Assembly (NCBI RefSeq): GCF_013520985.1
Contig: NZ_JACDTY010000001.1
Coordinates: forward strand, 248,001-312,000
DNA length: 64,000 bases
Source of the DNA: Mesorhizobium neociceri
Lineage (GTDB): Bacteria; Pseudomonadota; Alphaproteobacteria; Rhizobiales; Rhizobiaceae
Direction: 5' to 3'
Below the pieces are notes generated by a model that saw nothing but the letters and a program-made list of their open reading frames with translations, did not search any database and was not told where the DNA came from. The position numbers and the translations under genes were made by a program. Below, in pieces: positions 8,692 through 18,090 of the stretch (within the stretch, counting starts at the first letter, position 1; each line of letters opens with the position of its first letter).

Positions 8692-9699
8692 GTGCTGCGA
8701 TTCCTGGTCATGCGCATAGCATCGGCGTTGCCGGTTATGGTCATCCTGAGCCTGGTCACCTTTGCCATCATCCAGGCACCGCCAGGCGACTATGCCGACT
8801 ACATCCGCTCGCAGCTCATCAACCAGGGCGGGGCGTCGTTTGCCGAAGCCGATGCGCAGGCACAGGCCTACCGCGTGGAGCACGGCCTCGACAAGCCGCT
8901 GCCGGTCCAGTACCTGAACTGGATCGCCGGCATCGTCACCCGCGGCGATTTCGGCTACAGCCTCTACTACAACAAGCCGGTCGCCGCCGTGGTCGGCGAG
9001 CGGCTGCCGCGCACGCTGCTGCTGGCGCTCGTCTGCCATCTGCTCGCCTCGGTGCTCGGCATCACCTTCGGCATCTGGGCGGCGACAAGGCAATACACCT
9101 GGATCGACTCGACGCTGTCGGCGATCTCCTTCCTTGGCATGACGGTGCCGCGCTTCCTGATGGCGCTGATCATCGTCTATCTCATGGTCTTCCAGTTCAA
9201 CGTGTCGGAAATCGGCAGTTTCTTCTCGCCGCAATATGGCGGCGCGCCGTGGTCGTGGGCGAAATTCGCCGACCTCGTGAAGCATGTCTGGCCGGTGGTG
9301 GCGATCGCCACCTTCGGCGGGCTCGCCTACAATATGCGCGTCATGCGCGGCAATCTGCTCGATACGCTGAACGCCCAGTATGTCGAGACGGCCAAGGCCA
9401 AGGGGCTTACCGGCGGCGCCGTCGTCATGCGCCATGCCGTGCCGAACGCGCTGCATCCGCTCATCATGTATCAGGGCGTGGTGCTGCCCTACATGCTGAC
9501 CGGCGAGATCGAGACGGCGATCATCTTCACGCTGCCGACGGTCGGGCCGGCCATTGTCGGCTCGATGGCGGTCGGCGACGTCTATGTCACGGCAACCTTC
9601 ATGATGGTGCTGTCGGCGACGCTAATCGTCGGCAACATTATCGCCGACATGCTGCTCGCGCTGCTCGATCCGCGCGTGCGCCAATTCGGGGAGAGCTAG
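8692..9699 (+). CDS. agpB: ABC transporter permease (AgpB/DppB-like)
   Basis: A 335-residue inner-membrane permease of the oligopeptide type. The first transmembrane helix is residues 9-28, a long periplasmic loop (PPGDYADYIRS) follows as in DppB/OppB, and the cytoplasmic loop ETAKAKGLTGGAVVMRHAVPNAL matches the BPD_transp_1 coupling helix. The start is GTG 8692 with AAGGAGG seven bases before it. The partner permease starts directly after its stop. It forms half of the channel for the AgpA ligand. Confidence 0.88.
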   Translation: MLRFLVMRIASALPVMVILSLVTFAIIQAPPGDYADYIRSQLINQGGASFAEADAQAQAYRVEHGLDKPLPVQYLNWIAGIVTRGDFGYSLYYNKPVAAVVGERLPRTLLLALVCHLLASVLGITFGIWAATRQYTWIDSTLSAISFLGMTVPRFLMALIIVYLMVFQFNVSEIGSFFSPQYGGAPWSWAKFADLVKHVWPVVAIATFGGLAYNMRVMRGNLLDTLNAQYVETAKAKGLTGGAVVMRHAVPNALHPLIMYQGVVLPYMLTGEIETAIIFTLPTVGPAIVGSMAVGDVYVTATFMMVLSATLIVGNIIADMLLALLDPRVRQFGES

Positions 9700-10833
9700 A
9701 TGCTGGCACGCGACCCATCCCCGCCGCCGCCGGCTGAAGCAACCGCGATTGCGACCCCGCGTGGCAATGAGAGCTACATGGCGCTGGTCTGGCGCCGGCT
9801 GAGGCGCTCCTGGACCGGCATGGCCGGGCTGATCCTGGTCGTGCTGCTGGTGGTGATGGCGCTGTTTGCCGATTTCTTCGCGCCGATGGACCCGAAGGCG
9901 ACCGACGTCGCTTTCGCTCCGCCGCAAGTGATGAGTTTTCACGACAAGGACGGCAATTTCGTGCTCCAGCCGCGGGTCTATGCGCTGGCGGATTCCGCTG
10001 ATCTCGACCCGGTCACCTTCCAGCCGGTCGTCGGTCCGGACTACGAGCATCCGCGCCTGCTCGGCTTCTTCGTTAGTGGTGCCGAGTACCGGCTGCTCGG
10101 GCTGATCCCCGCCAACCGGCATTTCTTCGCCTCGACCGATGGCCAGCCGGTGCATTTCCTCGGCACCGACAAATTCGGCAGGGACGTGCTGTCGCGCGCC
10201 ATCCAGGGATCGCGCGTCTCGCTGATGATCGCGCTAACCGTGGTCTTCATCATCACCGTCATCGGCACAACGGTCGGCATGGTCTCCGGCTATTTCGGCG
10301 GCCGCTTCGACATCTGGGTGCAGCGTTTCGTCGAGCTGGTGCTCGCTTTCCCGCAGCTGCCGCTTTATCTCGCGCTGACGACTCTGATCCCGGTCACCGC
10401 GCCGACCAACGTCTTCCTTGCCTTCGTCATCATCGTCATGTCGGCGCTGGGCTGGGCGCAGATGTCGCGCGAGGTGCGCGGCAAGACGCTGGCGCTGGCG
10501 CGGATCGACTATGTGCGCGCCGCCATGGCGGTCGGCGCCACCGACATGCGCATCATCATGCAGCACATCTTTCCCAATGTGATGAGCCACGTCATCGTCG
10601 CCGTGACGATCGCGATCCCGACGGTGGTGCTGCTCGAAGCCTTTCTCGGCTTCCTCGGCTTCGCGGTGAAACCGCCGCTGATCTCGTGGGGTCTGATGCT
10701 GCAGGACACGGCGACCTATTCGGTCATCGGCACCTATCCCTGGATCCTGTCGCCGGTCGGCTTCGTGCTGATCACCGTCTTCGCCTTCAACGCGCTGGGC
10801 GACGGCCTGCGCGATGCCGTCGATCCTTATTGA
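9700..10833 (+). CDS. agpC: ABC transporter permease (AgpC/DppC-like)
   Basis: A 377-residue permease. An N-terminal cytoplasmic tail of about 40 residues (with PPPPAEA) precedes the first helix (MAGLILVVLLVVMALFADFF). A long periplasmic segment follows, then HFLGTDKFGRDVLSRAI, the hallmark of OppC/DppC proteins. The coupling loop is DYVRAAMAVGATDMRIIMQHIFPN. The start follows the agpB stop without a gap, and the end overlaps the upstream part of the ATPase frame. It works with AgpB. Confidence 0.88.
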   Translation: MLARDPSPPPPAEATAIATPRGNESYMALVWRRLRRSWTGMAGLILVVLLVVMALFADFFAPMDPKATDVAFAPPQVMSFHDKDGNFVLQPRVYALADSADLDPVTFQPVVGPDYEHPRLLGFFVSGAEYRLLGLIPANRHFFASTDGQPVHFLGTDKFGRDVLSRAIQGSRVSLMIALTVVFIITVIGTTVGMVSGYFGGRFDIWVQRFVELVLAFPQLPLYLALTTLIPVTAPTNVFLAFVIIVMSALGWAQMSREVRGKTLALARIDYVRAAMAVGATDMRIIMQHIFPNVMSHVIVAVTIAIPTVVLLEAFLGFLGFAVKPPLISWGLMLQDTATYSVIGTYPWILSPVGFVLITVFAFNALGDGLRDAVDPY

Positions 10834-10843
10834 GGTGGCCGGG

Positions 10844-12511
10844 ATGAGTGTCGCGCTCGCAGAATCCTTCGCACCAGCCGTCCGGCTCGACCATGCCGGC
10901 CGCCACGACCAACCCATCATCGATGCCCGCAACGTCGAGGTCGCCTTCAAGGTCGAGCACGGCGTCGTCGAGGCGGTGAAGGACGTCTCGTTCCAGCTCT
11001 ATCGCGGCGAGACGATCGCCATCGTCGGCGAGTCCGGCTCCGGCAAGTCGGTGACGGCGCGCACCGTCATGGGGCTGTTGTCGAAGCGGGCCACCGTGTC
11101 GCCGAAATCAACCGTCGACTATTGCGGGCAGGACATACTGAAATTCCCCGAGAGCGCCCGGCGCAAGCTGCGCGGCAACCGCATCTCGATGATTTTTCAG
11201 GAGCCGATGAGTTCGCTCAACCCGATCTACACGGTCGGCAGCCAGATCGTCGAGGCGATCAGGGTGCACCGCAAAGTGAGCCGTAGAGAGGCCTGGGCGC
11301 GCGCGCTCGAGCTGCTGCGGCATGTCCAGATCCCTGAGCCGGAAGCGCGCATCAAGCAGTATCCGCACCAGCTCTCCGGCGGGCAGCGCCAGCGTGTGAT
11401 GATCGCCATGGCCTTGGCCAACGACCCCGACGTGCTGATTGCCGACGAGCCGACGACAGCACTCGATGTCACGGTCCAGGCGCAGATCCTGAACCTGATC
11501 CGCAATCTGCAGAAAGAGCTCAGGATGGCGGTCATCCTGATCACCCACGACCTCACCGTGGTGCGGAAATTCTCCGACTATGTCTATGTCATGCAGTATG
11601 GCGAGATGTGCGAGCACAACGTCACCGAGCGGTTGTTCGCCGACCCGCAGCATCCCTATACCAAGAGGCTGCTCGCTTCCGAGCCGCACGGCAAGCCACA
11701 GCCGCTGCCGGAGAACAGCGGCACCATCCTCGAGGCCCGCGACATGCGCGTCTGCTTCATGCTGCGCCATGGCAGCTTCCTGAAGCCGGACTGGCGCGAG
11801 CTCGTCGCCGTCGACGATCTCGGCCTGAAACTTTGCCGCCACGAAACACTCGGGCTGGTCGGCGAATCCGGCTCCGGCAAGACCACGTTCGGTCTCGCTC
11901 TGCTCAAGCTCACCGACGCCAAGCGCGGCGAGATCAGGTTCGACGGCCAGCCGATCCAGGGCTTGTCGCGTGCCGAAATGCGGCCGCTGCGCTCGCGCAT
12001 GCAGGTCGTGTTCCAGGATCCGTTTTCGTCGCTCAATCCTCGCATGACGATCGGCCAGATCATCGAGGAAGGACTGGTTGTCAACAAGATCGGCGCGACG
12101 CGGCGCGAACGGGTCGAGCGGGTGCGCGACGCCCTGGTCAGCGCCGGCATGCCCGGCGACATTCTTTCGCGCTTTCCGCACGAATTTTCCGGCGGCCAGC
12201 GGCAGCGCATCGCGATTGCGCGGGCCATCGCGCTGGAGCCTGAGTTCATCCTGCTCGACGAGCCGACTTCGGCGCTAGACCTCTCGGTGCAGGCGCAGAT
12301 CATCGACCTGTTGCGCAAGCTGCAGGATGAGCGCGGCTTGAGCTATCTCTTCATTTCGCACGACCTCAAGGTGGTGCGCGCGCTCTGCCACCGCGTCATC
12401 GTCATGCAGAACGGCCAGATCGTCGAACAAGGACCCGTCGACGAGGTCCTCACCAATCCCAAGACCGCCTATACCGAACGGCTCGTCAGGGCCGCCTTCG
12501 ACGTGGCGTAG
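10844..12511 (+). CDS. agpD: Fused double ATPase of oligopeptide-type ABC transporter (AgpD-like)
   Basis: About 555 residues with two complete ABC ATPase domains in one chain, equivalent to a DppD-DppF fusion. The first half has Walker A GESGSGKS (62-69), signature LSGGQRQRV and Walker B VLIADEP. The second half has GESGSGKTT near 340, FSGGQRQRI and FILLDEP. ATG 10844 has GAGG eight bases before it; the in-frame ATG at 10814 lies inside agpC and is less likely. Each half ends with the oligopeptide-type tail (NPKTAYTERL in the second). It energises AgpBC. Confidence 0.9.
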   Translation: MSVALAESFAPAVRLDHAGRHDQPIIDARNVEVAFKVEHGVVEAVKDVSFQLYRGETIAIVGESGSGKSVTARTVMGLLSKRATVSPKSTVDYCGQDILKFPESARRKLRGNRISMIFQEPMSSLNPIYTVGSQIVEAIRVHRKVSRREAWARALELLRHVQIPEPEARIKQYPHQLSGGQRQRVMIAMALANDPDVLIADEPTTALDVTVQAQILNLIRNLQKELRMAVILITHDLTVVRKFSDYVYVMQYGEMCEHNVTERLFADPQHPYTKRLLASEPHGKPQPLPENSGTILEARDMRVCFMLRHGSFLKPDWRELVAVDDLGLKLCRHETLGLVGESGSGKTTFGLALLKLTDAKRGEIRFDGQPIQGLSRAEMRPLRSRMQVVFQDPFSSLNPRMTIGQIIEEGLVVNKIGATRRERVERVRDALVSAGMPGDILSRFPHEFSGGQRQRIAIARAIALEPEFILLDEPTSALDLSVQAQIIDLLRKLQDERGLSYLFISHDLKVVRALCHRVIVMQNGQIVEQGPVDEVLTNPKTAYTERLVRAAFDVA

Positions 12512-12531
12512 CAAAGTGCCGGAGGTTTAAA

Positions 12532-13902
12532 GTGGCAAGACATCCCAGGATCACCTTCATCGGCGCCGGCTCGACCGTGTTCATGAAGAACATTGTCGGC
12601 GACGTGCTGCAGCGGCCATCGCTGTCGAATGCTATGATCGCGCTGATGGACATCAACCCGCAGCGGCTGGAAGAGAGCGCCATCGTCGTCAACAAGCTGA
12701 TCGCGACGCTCGGCGTGAAGGCGAAAGCCGAGACCTATTCGGATCAGAAGAAGGCGCTCGCCGGCGCCGATTTCGTCGTCGTTGCCTTCCAGATCGGCGG
12801 CTACGAGCCGTGCACCGTCACCGATTTCGAGGTGCCGAAGAAATACGGCCTGCGCCAGACCATCGCCGACACGCTCGGCGTTGGCGGCATCATGCGCGGC
12901 CTCAGAACTGTGCCGCATCTGTGGAAGATCTGCGAGGACATGCTGGCTGTCTGCCCCGAAGCGATCATGCTGCAATATGTCAACCCGATGGCGATCAACA
13001 CCTGGGCGATTTCAGAGAAATACCCTGAGATCAAACAGGTCGGCCTTTGCCATTCCGTGCAAGGCACGGCGATGGAGCTGGCGCACGATCTCGACATTCC
13101 CTACGAGGAGATCCGTTACCGCTCGGCCGGCATCAACCACATGGCCTTCTATCTTAGATTCGAGCATCGCCAGCCGGACGGCTCCTATCGCAACCTCTAT
13201 CCGGATCTGGTCCGCGCCTATCGCGAGGGCAGGGCGCCGAAGCCCGGCTGGAACCCGCGCTGTCCCAACAAGGTGCGCTACGAGATGCTGACGCGGCTTG
13301 GTTATTTCGTCACCGAAAGCTCCGAGCATTTCGCCGAATACACGCCCTATTTCATCAAGGACGGCCGCCCCGACCTGATCGAGAAATTCGGCATTCCGCT
13401 CGACGAATATCCGAAGCGCTGCATCGAGCAGATCGAGCGCTGGAAGGGGCAGGCCGAGGCCTATCGCTCGGCCGATCGCATCGAGGTCGAGCAGTCGAAG
13501 GAATACGCCTCCTCGATCATGAATTCGGTGTGGACCGGCGAGCCGTCGGTGATCTACGGCAATGTCCGCAACAATGGCTGTATCACCTCGCTGCCGAACA
13601 ATTGCGCGGCCGAGGTGCCTTGCCTGGTCGATGCCTCAGGCATCCAGCCGACCTATATTGGCGAGCTACCGCCGCAGCTCACCGCACTGATCCGCACCAA
13701 CATCAATGTGCAGGAACTGACGGTACAGGCGCTGATGACCGAGAACCGCGAGCACATCTACCACGCGGCGATGATGGACCCGCATACCGCGGCCGAACTC
13801 GACCTCGACCAGATCTGGTCGCTGGTCGATGAGCTGCTGGCGGCGCATGGCGACTGGCTGCCGGCCTGGGCGCGTGGGAGCGCCAAAGTCCGGGCAGCCT
13901 GA
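12532..13902 (+). CDS. agaL2: Second GH4-family alpha-galactosidase (AgaL2-like)
   Basis: A 456-residue GH4 enzyme, clearly a diverged relative of the product of 4841-6307. It has FIGAGSTVFMKN (NAD-binding loop, 7-18), LGVGGIMRGLRTVP, NPMAINTW, LCHSVQGT (metal cysteine) and GINHMAFYL (metal histidine). The start is GTG 12532 with GGAGG six bases upstream. It closes the operon. Two non-identical GH4 enzymes in one operon suggest activity on galactosides of different length or linkage; this is inferred. Confidence 0.86.
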   Translation: MARHPRITFIGAGSTVFMKNIVGDVLQRPSLSNAMIALMDINPQRLEESAIVVNKLIATLGVKAKAETYSDQKKALAGADFVVVAFQIGGYEPCTVTDFEVPKKYGLRQTIADTLGVGGIMRGLRTVPHLWKICEDMLAVCPEAIMLQYVNPMAINTWAISEKYPEIKQVGLCHSVQGTAMELAHDLDIPYEEIRYRSAGINHMAFYLRFEHRQPDGSYRNLYPDLVRAYREGRAPKPGWNPRCPNKVRYEMLTRLGYFVTESSEHFAEYTPYFIKDGRPDLIEKFGIPLDEYPKRCIEQIERWKGQAEAYRSADRIEVEQSKEYASSIMNSVWTGEPSVIYGNVRNNGCITSLPNNCAAEVPCLVDASGIQPTYIGELPPQLTALIRTNINVQELTVQALMTENREHIYHAAMMDPHTAAELDLDQIWSLVDELLAAHGDWLPAWARGSAKVRAA

Positions 13903-13908
13903 GCGTCA

Positions 13909-14030
13909 GAGCAATTCACCGTTTCAGGGAAACGGCGAATTGCTCTATCTCTTTGTTTACGCAATTCCCAAGGGAAAGCGCTGCGCGCTTTCCCGGGAAA
14001 ACCGTTCACACTTGTCCTGGAATTGCTCTA
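13909..14030. repeat. Rhizobiales-type intergenic mosaic element (copy 1)
   Basis: The ends AGAGCAATTC and GAATTGCTCT are inverted repeats. Inner hairpins include CCGTTTCAGGGAAACGG and GGGAAAGCGC...GCGCTTTCCC. A related element is at 34051-34151. The right end supplies the TAG stop (14028-14030) of the convergent ThDP-enzyme gene. It lies between two convergent genes and may act as a bidirectional terminator. Confidence 0.7.
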
Positions 14031-15674
14031 GGCCTCCGGTGGCGCCGGCAACCGGTGGCGCAGCTCCTCGACCAGGACGCGCTCGTTCTCCGAATAGTCG
14101 ATGGGAACGACGACGAGATGGACGCCGCCGCCGGTGAACGCCTGCTCAAGCGTCGATTGTATTTCTGAGACGGCGCTGACCCTGGTGCCCTTGGCGCCAT
14201 AGGCCTCGGCATATTTGACAAAATCGGGGTTGCCGAAGGTCATGCCGAAATCGGGAAACTGGTCGACCGCCTGCTTCCAGCGGATCATGCCGAAAGCATG
14301 GTCCTCGATGATCAGCACGACGAGGTTGAGTTTCAGCCTGACGGCGGTTTCCAGCTCCTGGCTGTTCATCATGAAGCCGCCATCGCCGCAGATCGCCATG
14401 ACACGACGCCCGGGGTAGAGCATCGCCGCCGTCATCGCAGACGGCAGGCCGGCGCCCATCGTCGCCAGCGCATTGTCGAGCAGCAGCGTGTTGGCGACGC
14501 GCGTGCGGTAGTTGCGCGCGAACCAGATCTTGTACATGCCGTTGTCGAGCGCCAGGATGCCGTCGGCCGGCATTACCGCGCGGATGTCGTGGACCAGGCG
14601 CTGCGGCGTGAAACGGTCCTCGGTGGCGCGCGCGGCAATGCGGCTCAAGATGCCTTCGCGCAGCGGCAGCAGCGCCTGTGCATTCGGGATCTTACCCTCG
14701 ATGCGATCGGCAAGCAGCCTGAGCGAAGCGCCGATGTCGCCGACCACTTCGGTCTGCGGGAAATAGACCTGTTCGACATTGGCCGGCTGGTAGCCGACAT
14801 GGATCACCTTCGGTCCCTTGTCGCCCATGATGAAGGGCGGCTTCTCGATCGTGTCGTGACCGATGGTGATGATGAGGTCGGCCTGTTCGATCGCCTCATG
14901 CACATAGTCGCGCTCCGAGAGCGCTGCGGTGCCCATGTAGAGCTCGGTTCCGCCGGGCACCGTGCCCTTGCCCATCTGCGTGGTGAAATAGGGAATGCCG
15001 GTCCTGATCACGAACTGGGCGAGGTCGGAGGTCGAGCGCGGCCGTGAGGCGGCGGCGCCCAGCATCGCCAGCGGGCGCTGCGCCTTGATGATCATCTGCG
15101 CGGCGCGGTCGAGCGCGAGTGGGCTTGCCAGCGGAAGCTCGACCGGATGCGGCGGGATCAGCGCGACATCGTCGCATTCCTCGGCTGCGATGTCTTCGGG
15201 CAGTTCCAGATGCACCGGTCCCGGACGTTCCTCCTCGGCGATCCGAAACGCTTCGCGCACCACGGCGGGAATAGTCCGCGGCGAGATGATCTGGCGCGAC
15301 AGCTTGGTCAGCGGCTTCATCGCCGCGACAATATCGACAATCTGGAAGCGGGCCTGGCGCGACGACCGGATGCCCTTCTGCCCGGTGATCATGATCATCG
15401 GCATCGCGCCGAGCAGCGCATAGGCGGCACCGGTCGTCAGGTTCAGGGCGCCGGGCCCCAGCGTGGTGATGCAGACGCCGGGCTTGCCGGTGAGCCTGCC
15501 ATGGGTGGCGGCCATGAAGGCCGCTGCCTGCTCATGGCGGGTCAGGATGAGCTGGATCGACGATTTGCGGATGGATTCGACGACGTCGAGGTTTTCTTCG
15601 CCCGGTATGCCGAAGATGCGATCGACGCCCTCATTCTCGAGGGCGGCAACAAGCAGGTCAGAACCTTTGGGCAC
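14028..15674 (-). CDS. Thiamine-diphosphate enzyme, acetolactate synthase large-subunit family
   Basis: A 548-residue ThDP-dependent enzyme with the three expected domains. The N-terminal Pyr domain has GIPGEENLDV (23-32) and the catalytic glutamate in RHEQAAAFMA. A central domain with GAAASRP follows, then a C-terminal PP domain whose ThDP-Mg motif begins GDGGFMMNSQELETAV. The motif ends IIED where most family members have an asparagine, so the metal site may differ. Start GTG 15674 has AGGAG seven bases before it. No small regulatory subunit (ilvH) is next to it, so a catabolic role with pyruvate or another 2-oxoacid is more likely than branched-chain amino acid synthesis. Related decarboxylases or carboligases cannot be excluded. 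Confidence 0.75.
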   Translation of the reverse strand: MPKGSDLLVAALENEGVDRIFGIPGEENLDVVESIRKSSIQLILTRHEQAAAFMAATHGRLTGKPGVCITTLGPGALNLTTGAAYALLGAMPMIMITGQKGIRSSRQARFQIVDIVAAMKPLTKLSRQIISPRTIPAVVREAFRIAEEERPGPVHLELPEDIAAEECDDVALIPPHPVELPLASPLALDRAAQMIIKAQRPLAMLGAAASRPRSTSDLAQFVIRTGIPYFTTQMGKGTVPGGTELYMGTAALSERDYVHEAIEQADLIITIGHDTIEKPPFIMGDKGPKVIHVGYQPANVEQVYFPQTEVVGDIGASLRLLADRIEGKIPNAQALLPLREGILSRIAARATEDRFTPQRLVHDIRAVMPADGILALDNGMYKIWFARNYRTRVANTLLLDNALATMGAGLPSAMTAAMLYPGRRVMAICGDGGFMMNSQELETAVRLKLNLVVLIIEDHAFGMIRWKQAVDQFPDFGMTFGNPDFVKYAEAYGAKGTRVSAVSEIQSTLEQAFTGGGVHLVVVPIDYSENERVLVEELRHRLPAPPEA

Positions 15675-15943
15675 GAAGCGTCTCCTGGGCGACGCGGGGC
15701 GAGCCCCGCCGGGATATGATCAGACATAGTGCTGACAAAGCCCTACCGCGAGGCGCAGTCGCCGCCAATGTCGTTTTGCGCTTACAGACCGTTCTGTTTC
15801 TCGCGGCCTGAGACCTGCGAGCGCTTCTAACAAACGGAAAAAAAATCCCCGGCAATGGCGCTGGAGGGCCTATCCTTGCTTCTTGCGGCTGGCGCAAGCC
15901 TGTAAATATGCGGAATGAAGCGGGTCCGCGAGAGGTGAGAAAC

Positions 15944-16504
15944 ATGCCCAATCCAACAGTCGTCGGGTTTTCCGGCAATTTCACCCGGCCGTCCAAGACG
16001 CGCGGCTTCGTCGACCAGGTGGTCAGGGACATTGCGCGCCAGCATGGCCTGTCGGCGAGCACCTATGACATCGAAGATCTCGGCCCTTCGCTCGGCAGTG
16101 CCAAATGGGCGCGCGATCTCGACGGGCAGGCGCGGGCGATTTTCGACAGTGTCGTCAATGCCGATGTCCTGGTGGTGGGGTCACCGACCTACAAGGGCAG
16201 CTACACCGGCCTGTTCAAGCACTTCTTCGATCTGTTCGATCCAGCGTCCTTGCGCGGCAAGCCGGTGGTGCTGCTCGCTACCGGCGGCAACGATCGCCAT
16301 GCGTTGATCGTCGAGCACCAGTTGCGGCCGCTGTTCGGCTTCTTCGAGGCGCTGACGCTGCCGACAGGGATCTATGCCACGGACAAGGATTTCTCCGATG
16401 GCGTGCTGCGGGCCGAACCCATCCTGAAGCGCGTCGAGCAGGTCGTCGGCGAGGTCGGGCTGGTGCTGGCCAATCGCTCGGCTGCCGGCGTTGTTGCCGG
16501 ATAG
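15944..16504 (+). CDS. NAD(P)H-dependent FMN reductase (SsuE/MsuE family)
   Basis: A 186-residue flavodoxin-fold protein. The FMN-binding loops are GFSGNFTRPSKTR (residues 7-19) and GSPTYKGSYTGLFKHFFDLFD; the latter is highly characteristic of SsuE/MsuE. Such enzymes supply reduced FMN to two-component monooxygenases such as alkanesulfonate monooxygenase. No ssuD-like partner is in this window, so the monooxygenase it serves is unknown. ATG 15944 has GAGAGGTGAG upstream; ATG 15908 lies further up in the same frame without such a site. Confidence 0.85.
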   Translation: MPNPTVVGFSGNFTRPSKTRGFVDQVVRDIARQHGLSASTYDIEDLGPSLGSAKWARDLDGQARAIFDSVVNADVLVVGSPTYKGSYTGLFKHFFDLFDPASLRGKPVVLLATGGNDRHALIVEHQLRPLFGFFEALTLPTGIYATDKDFSDGVLRAEPILKRVEQVVGEVGLVLANRSAAGVVAG

Positions 16505-16537
16505 AGCCTTAACGGCGTTTGCCCGGGAGTGAACAGA

Positions 16538-16705
16538 AAGGCCCGCCACCGACGCGAATCGTGACGGGCCTTCTTGGAGTACGCCGGGCTCCCACAGCCC
16601 GACTGCTTTCAAAACTATCCGGGAGGAGGATGGTTCCGTGAGATCCCGGCAAGTCCTTAAGTCATAGCCAGAATCAATACCCCGCCGGCCAGGCCTGGCG
16701 GGGTA
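16538..16705. other. Gene-free region with two strong hairpins (16505-16858)
   Basis: The 354-base gap between two convergent genes holds two hairpins. AAGGCCCG (near 16539) faces CGGGCCTT (near 16572). AATCAATACCCCGCC faces GGCGGGGTATTGATT, a perfect 15-base stem at about 16673-16712. Both could serve as convergent terminators. Nothing protein-coding is convincing here. Confidence 0.55.
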
Positions 16706-16858
16706 TTGATTGGAGGGTCTGGATCGAATGGGAGCGATCCGGTTGAAAAACGCCAATGCCGGGCAAAGGTTCCCGCGCTCGCGGTCATCCTGAGCGACGA
16801 TGACAAAGCGGCTTGGCCCAACGCCGAAATCCATTTCAGGACGGATTTATCGCGAGAA

Positions 16859-17890
16859 CTAATTCCTGTCCGCCGGCTTCGAGCGCATGCGCGCGACCGT
16901 CTCGCGCTCGGCGCGCTTGGAGCGCAGCGGGGGCAGGCCGCGGTCGATCAGGTCCATGTCTTCCAGCACCATATCGCCCATGCGTTTGAAGGCGATGTCG
17001 AGCGCGCCGGCGCGGTGGGCGGAGCGCAGGAAGCCGGGGATTGTGCGGACCGGATGGTCCTGCGCCAAAGGCTCTTCGGGGAAGACATCGCTTGCAGCGA
17101 CGATGTGGCCGCTCTTCACCGCCGCCATCAGGGCAGGGAAGTCGACGACGCCGGCGCGGCTGAGCAGGATGAAGGCAGCGCCCTTGCGCATGCTGGCAAA
17201 AGCGTCGGCGCCGAGAAAACCCTGATTCTCTGAGGTCACCGAAGCGACGACGAAGACGAAGTCGCTTGATGTCAGGACGTCATCGAGCGAGGCCGGCTCG
17301 ACGCCATTGTCGATCAGGATCGACGGCGGCAGCCAGGGATCGAAGACCTTGGTTCGCGTGCGGAAGCCCGACAGCAGGCGGTTGAGCGCCCGGCCGAGAT
17401 CGCCGAAACCGATGATGCCGACATCGGCGCCAGACAGAAGCCGCGCCGTCGAATTGCCGTCGCCGCCCCACAGCTCCTCGCCTTTGCGGAAGGCGAGGTC
17501 AGCATCGACGATGTTGCGGGCAAGGTTGAGCGCCATGGCAAGGCCAAGCTCGGCCACCGGCTCGGCGAAGACCAAGCCGGTGGTGACGACATGGATGCCG
17601 CGTGCAAACAGCGTCTCATAGGGCATGTTGTTGACGAGGTTGGTCTCGACATTGAAGACGCAACGCAGCGCCGTCATCTGATCTAACGTTTCGGGCGAGA
17701 TCGGCGGCTGGCCGATGATGTAGCGGGCCTGCGCCAGAACATCGGCGGGCAGTGTCGCCACGCCGTCGGCCGTCGTCTCGACAATGCGGTAGTGCGCCTT
17801 GAGCCGCGCCAGTTGTGGTGGTGTGAAGATCAGCTCGAGCGTGCGCGGTTCCGGCGCGCTGATGACCAGCGGCAAGGCCTTGTTTGGCAT
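16859..17890 (-). CDS. D-isomer-specific 2-hydroxyacid dehydrogenase family protein
   Basis: A 343-residue NAD(P)-dependent dehydrogenase interconverting a 2-hydroxyacid and a 2-oxoacid. The dinucleotide-binding motif is GIIGFGDLGRALN (around 155-167). The catalytic Arg-Glu-His set is visible as LSRAG, FPEEPL and SAHRAG. ATG 17890 follows GGAGGAATCGTC, a good ribosome site. The gene is divergent from the LacI gene, so it probably belongs to the same sugar-utilisation locus and is controlled from the shared intergenic region. The substrate is unknown; an aldonic or ketonic acid derived from the imported sugar is a reasonable guess. Confidence 0.82.
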   Translation of the reverse strand: MPNKALPLVISAPEPRTLELIFTPPQLARLKAHYRIVETTADGVATLPADVLAQARYIIGQPPISPETLDQMTALRCVFNVETNLVNNMPYETLFARGIHVVTTGLVFAEPVAELGLAMALNLARNIVDADLAFRKGEELWGGDGNSTARLLSGADVGIIGFGDLGRALNRLLSGFRTRTKVFDPWLPPSILIDNGVEPASLDDVLTSSDFVFVVASVTSENQGFLGADAFASMRKGAAFILLSRAGVVDFPALMAAVKSGHIVAASDVFPEEPLAQDHPVRTIPGFLRSAHRAGALDIAFKRMGDMVLEDMDLIDRGLPPLRSKRAERETVARMRSKPADRN

Positions 17891-17943
17891 GACGATTCCT
17901 CCCGACGCGATCCGCATCGCGTTTTTTTGCTTTGCACTTGCCG

Positions 17944-17993
17944 TTGTCCCAAAACCGCTTCACACTTTGGGGCGACACGTGCTCGTGGGACAA
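17944..17993. repeat. Short inverted-repeat remnant in the divergent promoter region
   Basis: TTGTCCCA (17944-17951) and TGGGACAA (17986-17993) bracket CCCAAA...TTTGGGG. The core AACCGCTTCACACTTT is related to part of the mosaic element at 34051-34151, so this looks like a fragment of that family. Confidence 0.5.
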
Positions 17994-18005
17994 AATACCC
18001 ACGAT

Positions 18006-18037
18006 TAAACGATTTACAACTACGAAAAATCGATTTA
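18006..18037. promoter_or_regulatory. Two candidate LacI-family operators upstream of the regulator gene
   Basis: TAAACGATTTA (18006-18016) and AAAATCGATTTA (18026-18037) lie 20 bases apart, centre to centre, 54-85 bases before the lacI-type gene. They have the central CG typical of LacI-family operators. A perfect palindrome TAAATCGATTTA at 19263-19274 matches them, which points to one regulon with autoregulation. Confidence 0.6.
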
Positions 18038-18090
18038 CTCATTCCTCAGCGGACGGAAATGCCTCGGTCCGCGCCTCGGGAGGAGGACCA

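Noticed and set aside
7129..9456. Minus-strand open frame of 775 codons opposite agpA and agpB.
   Set aside because: It is antisense to two well-supported genes, histidine/arginine-rich, and without a domain or ribosome site.
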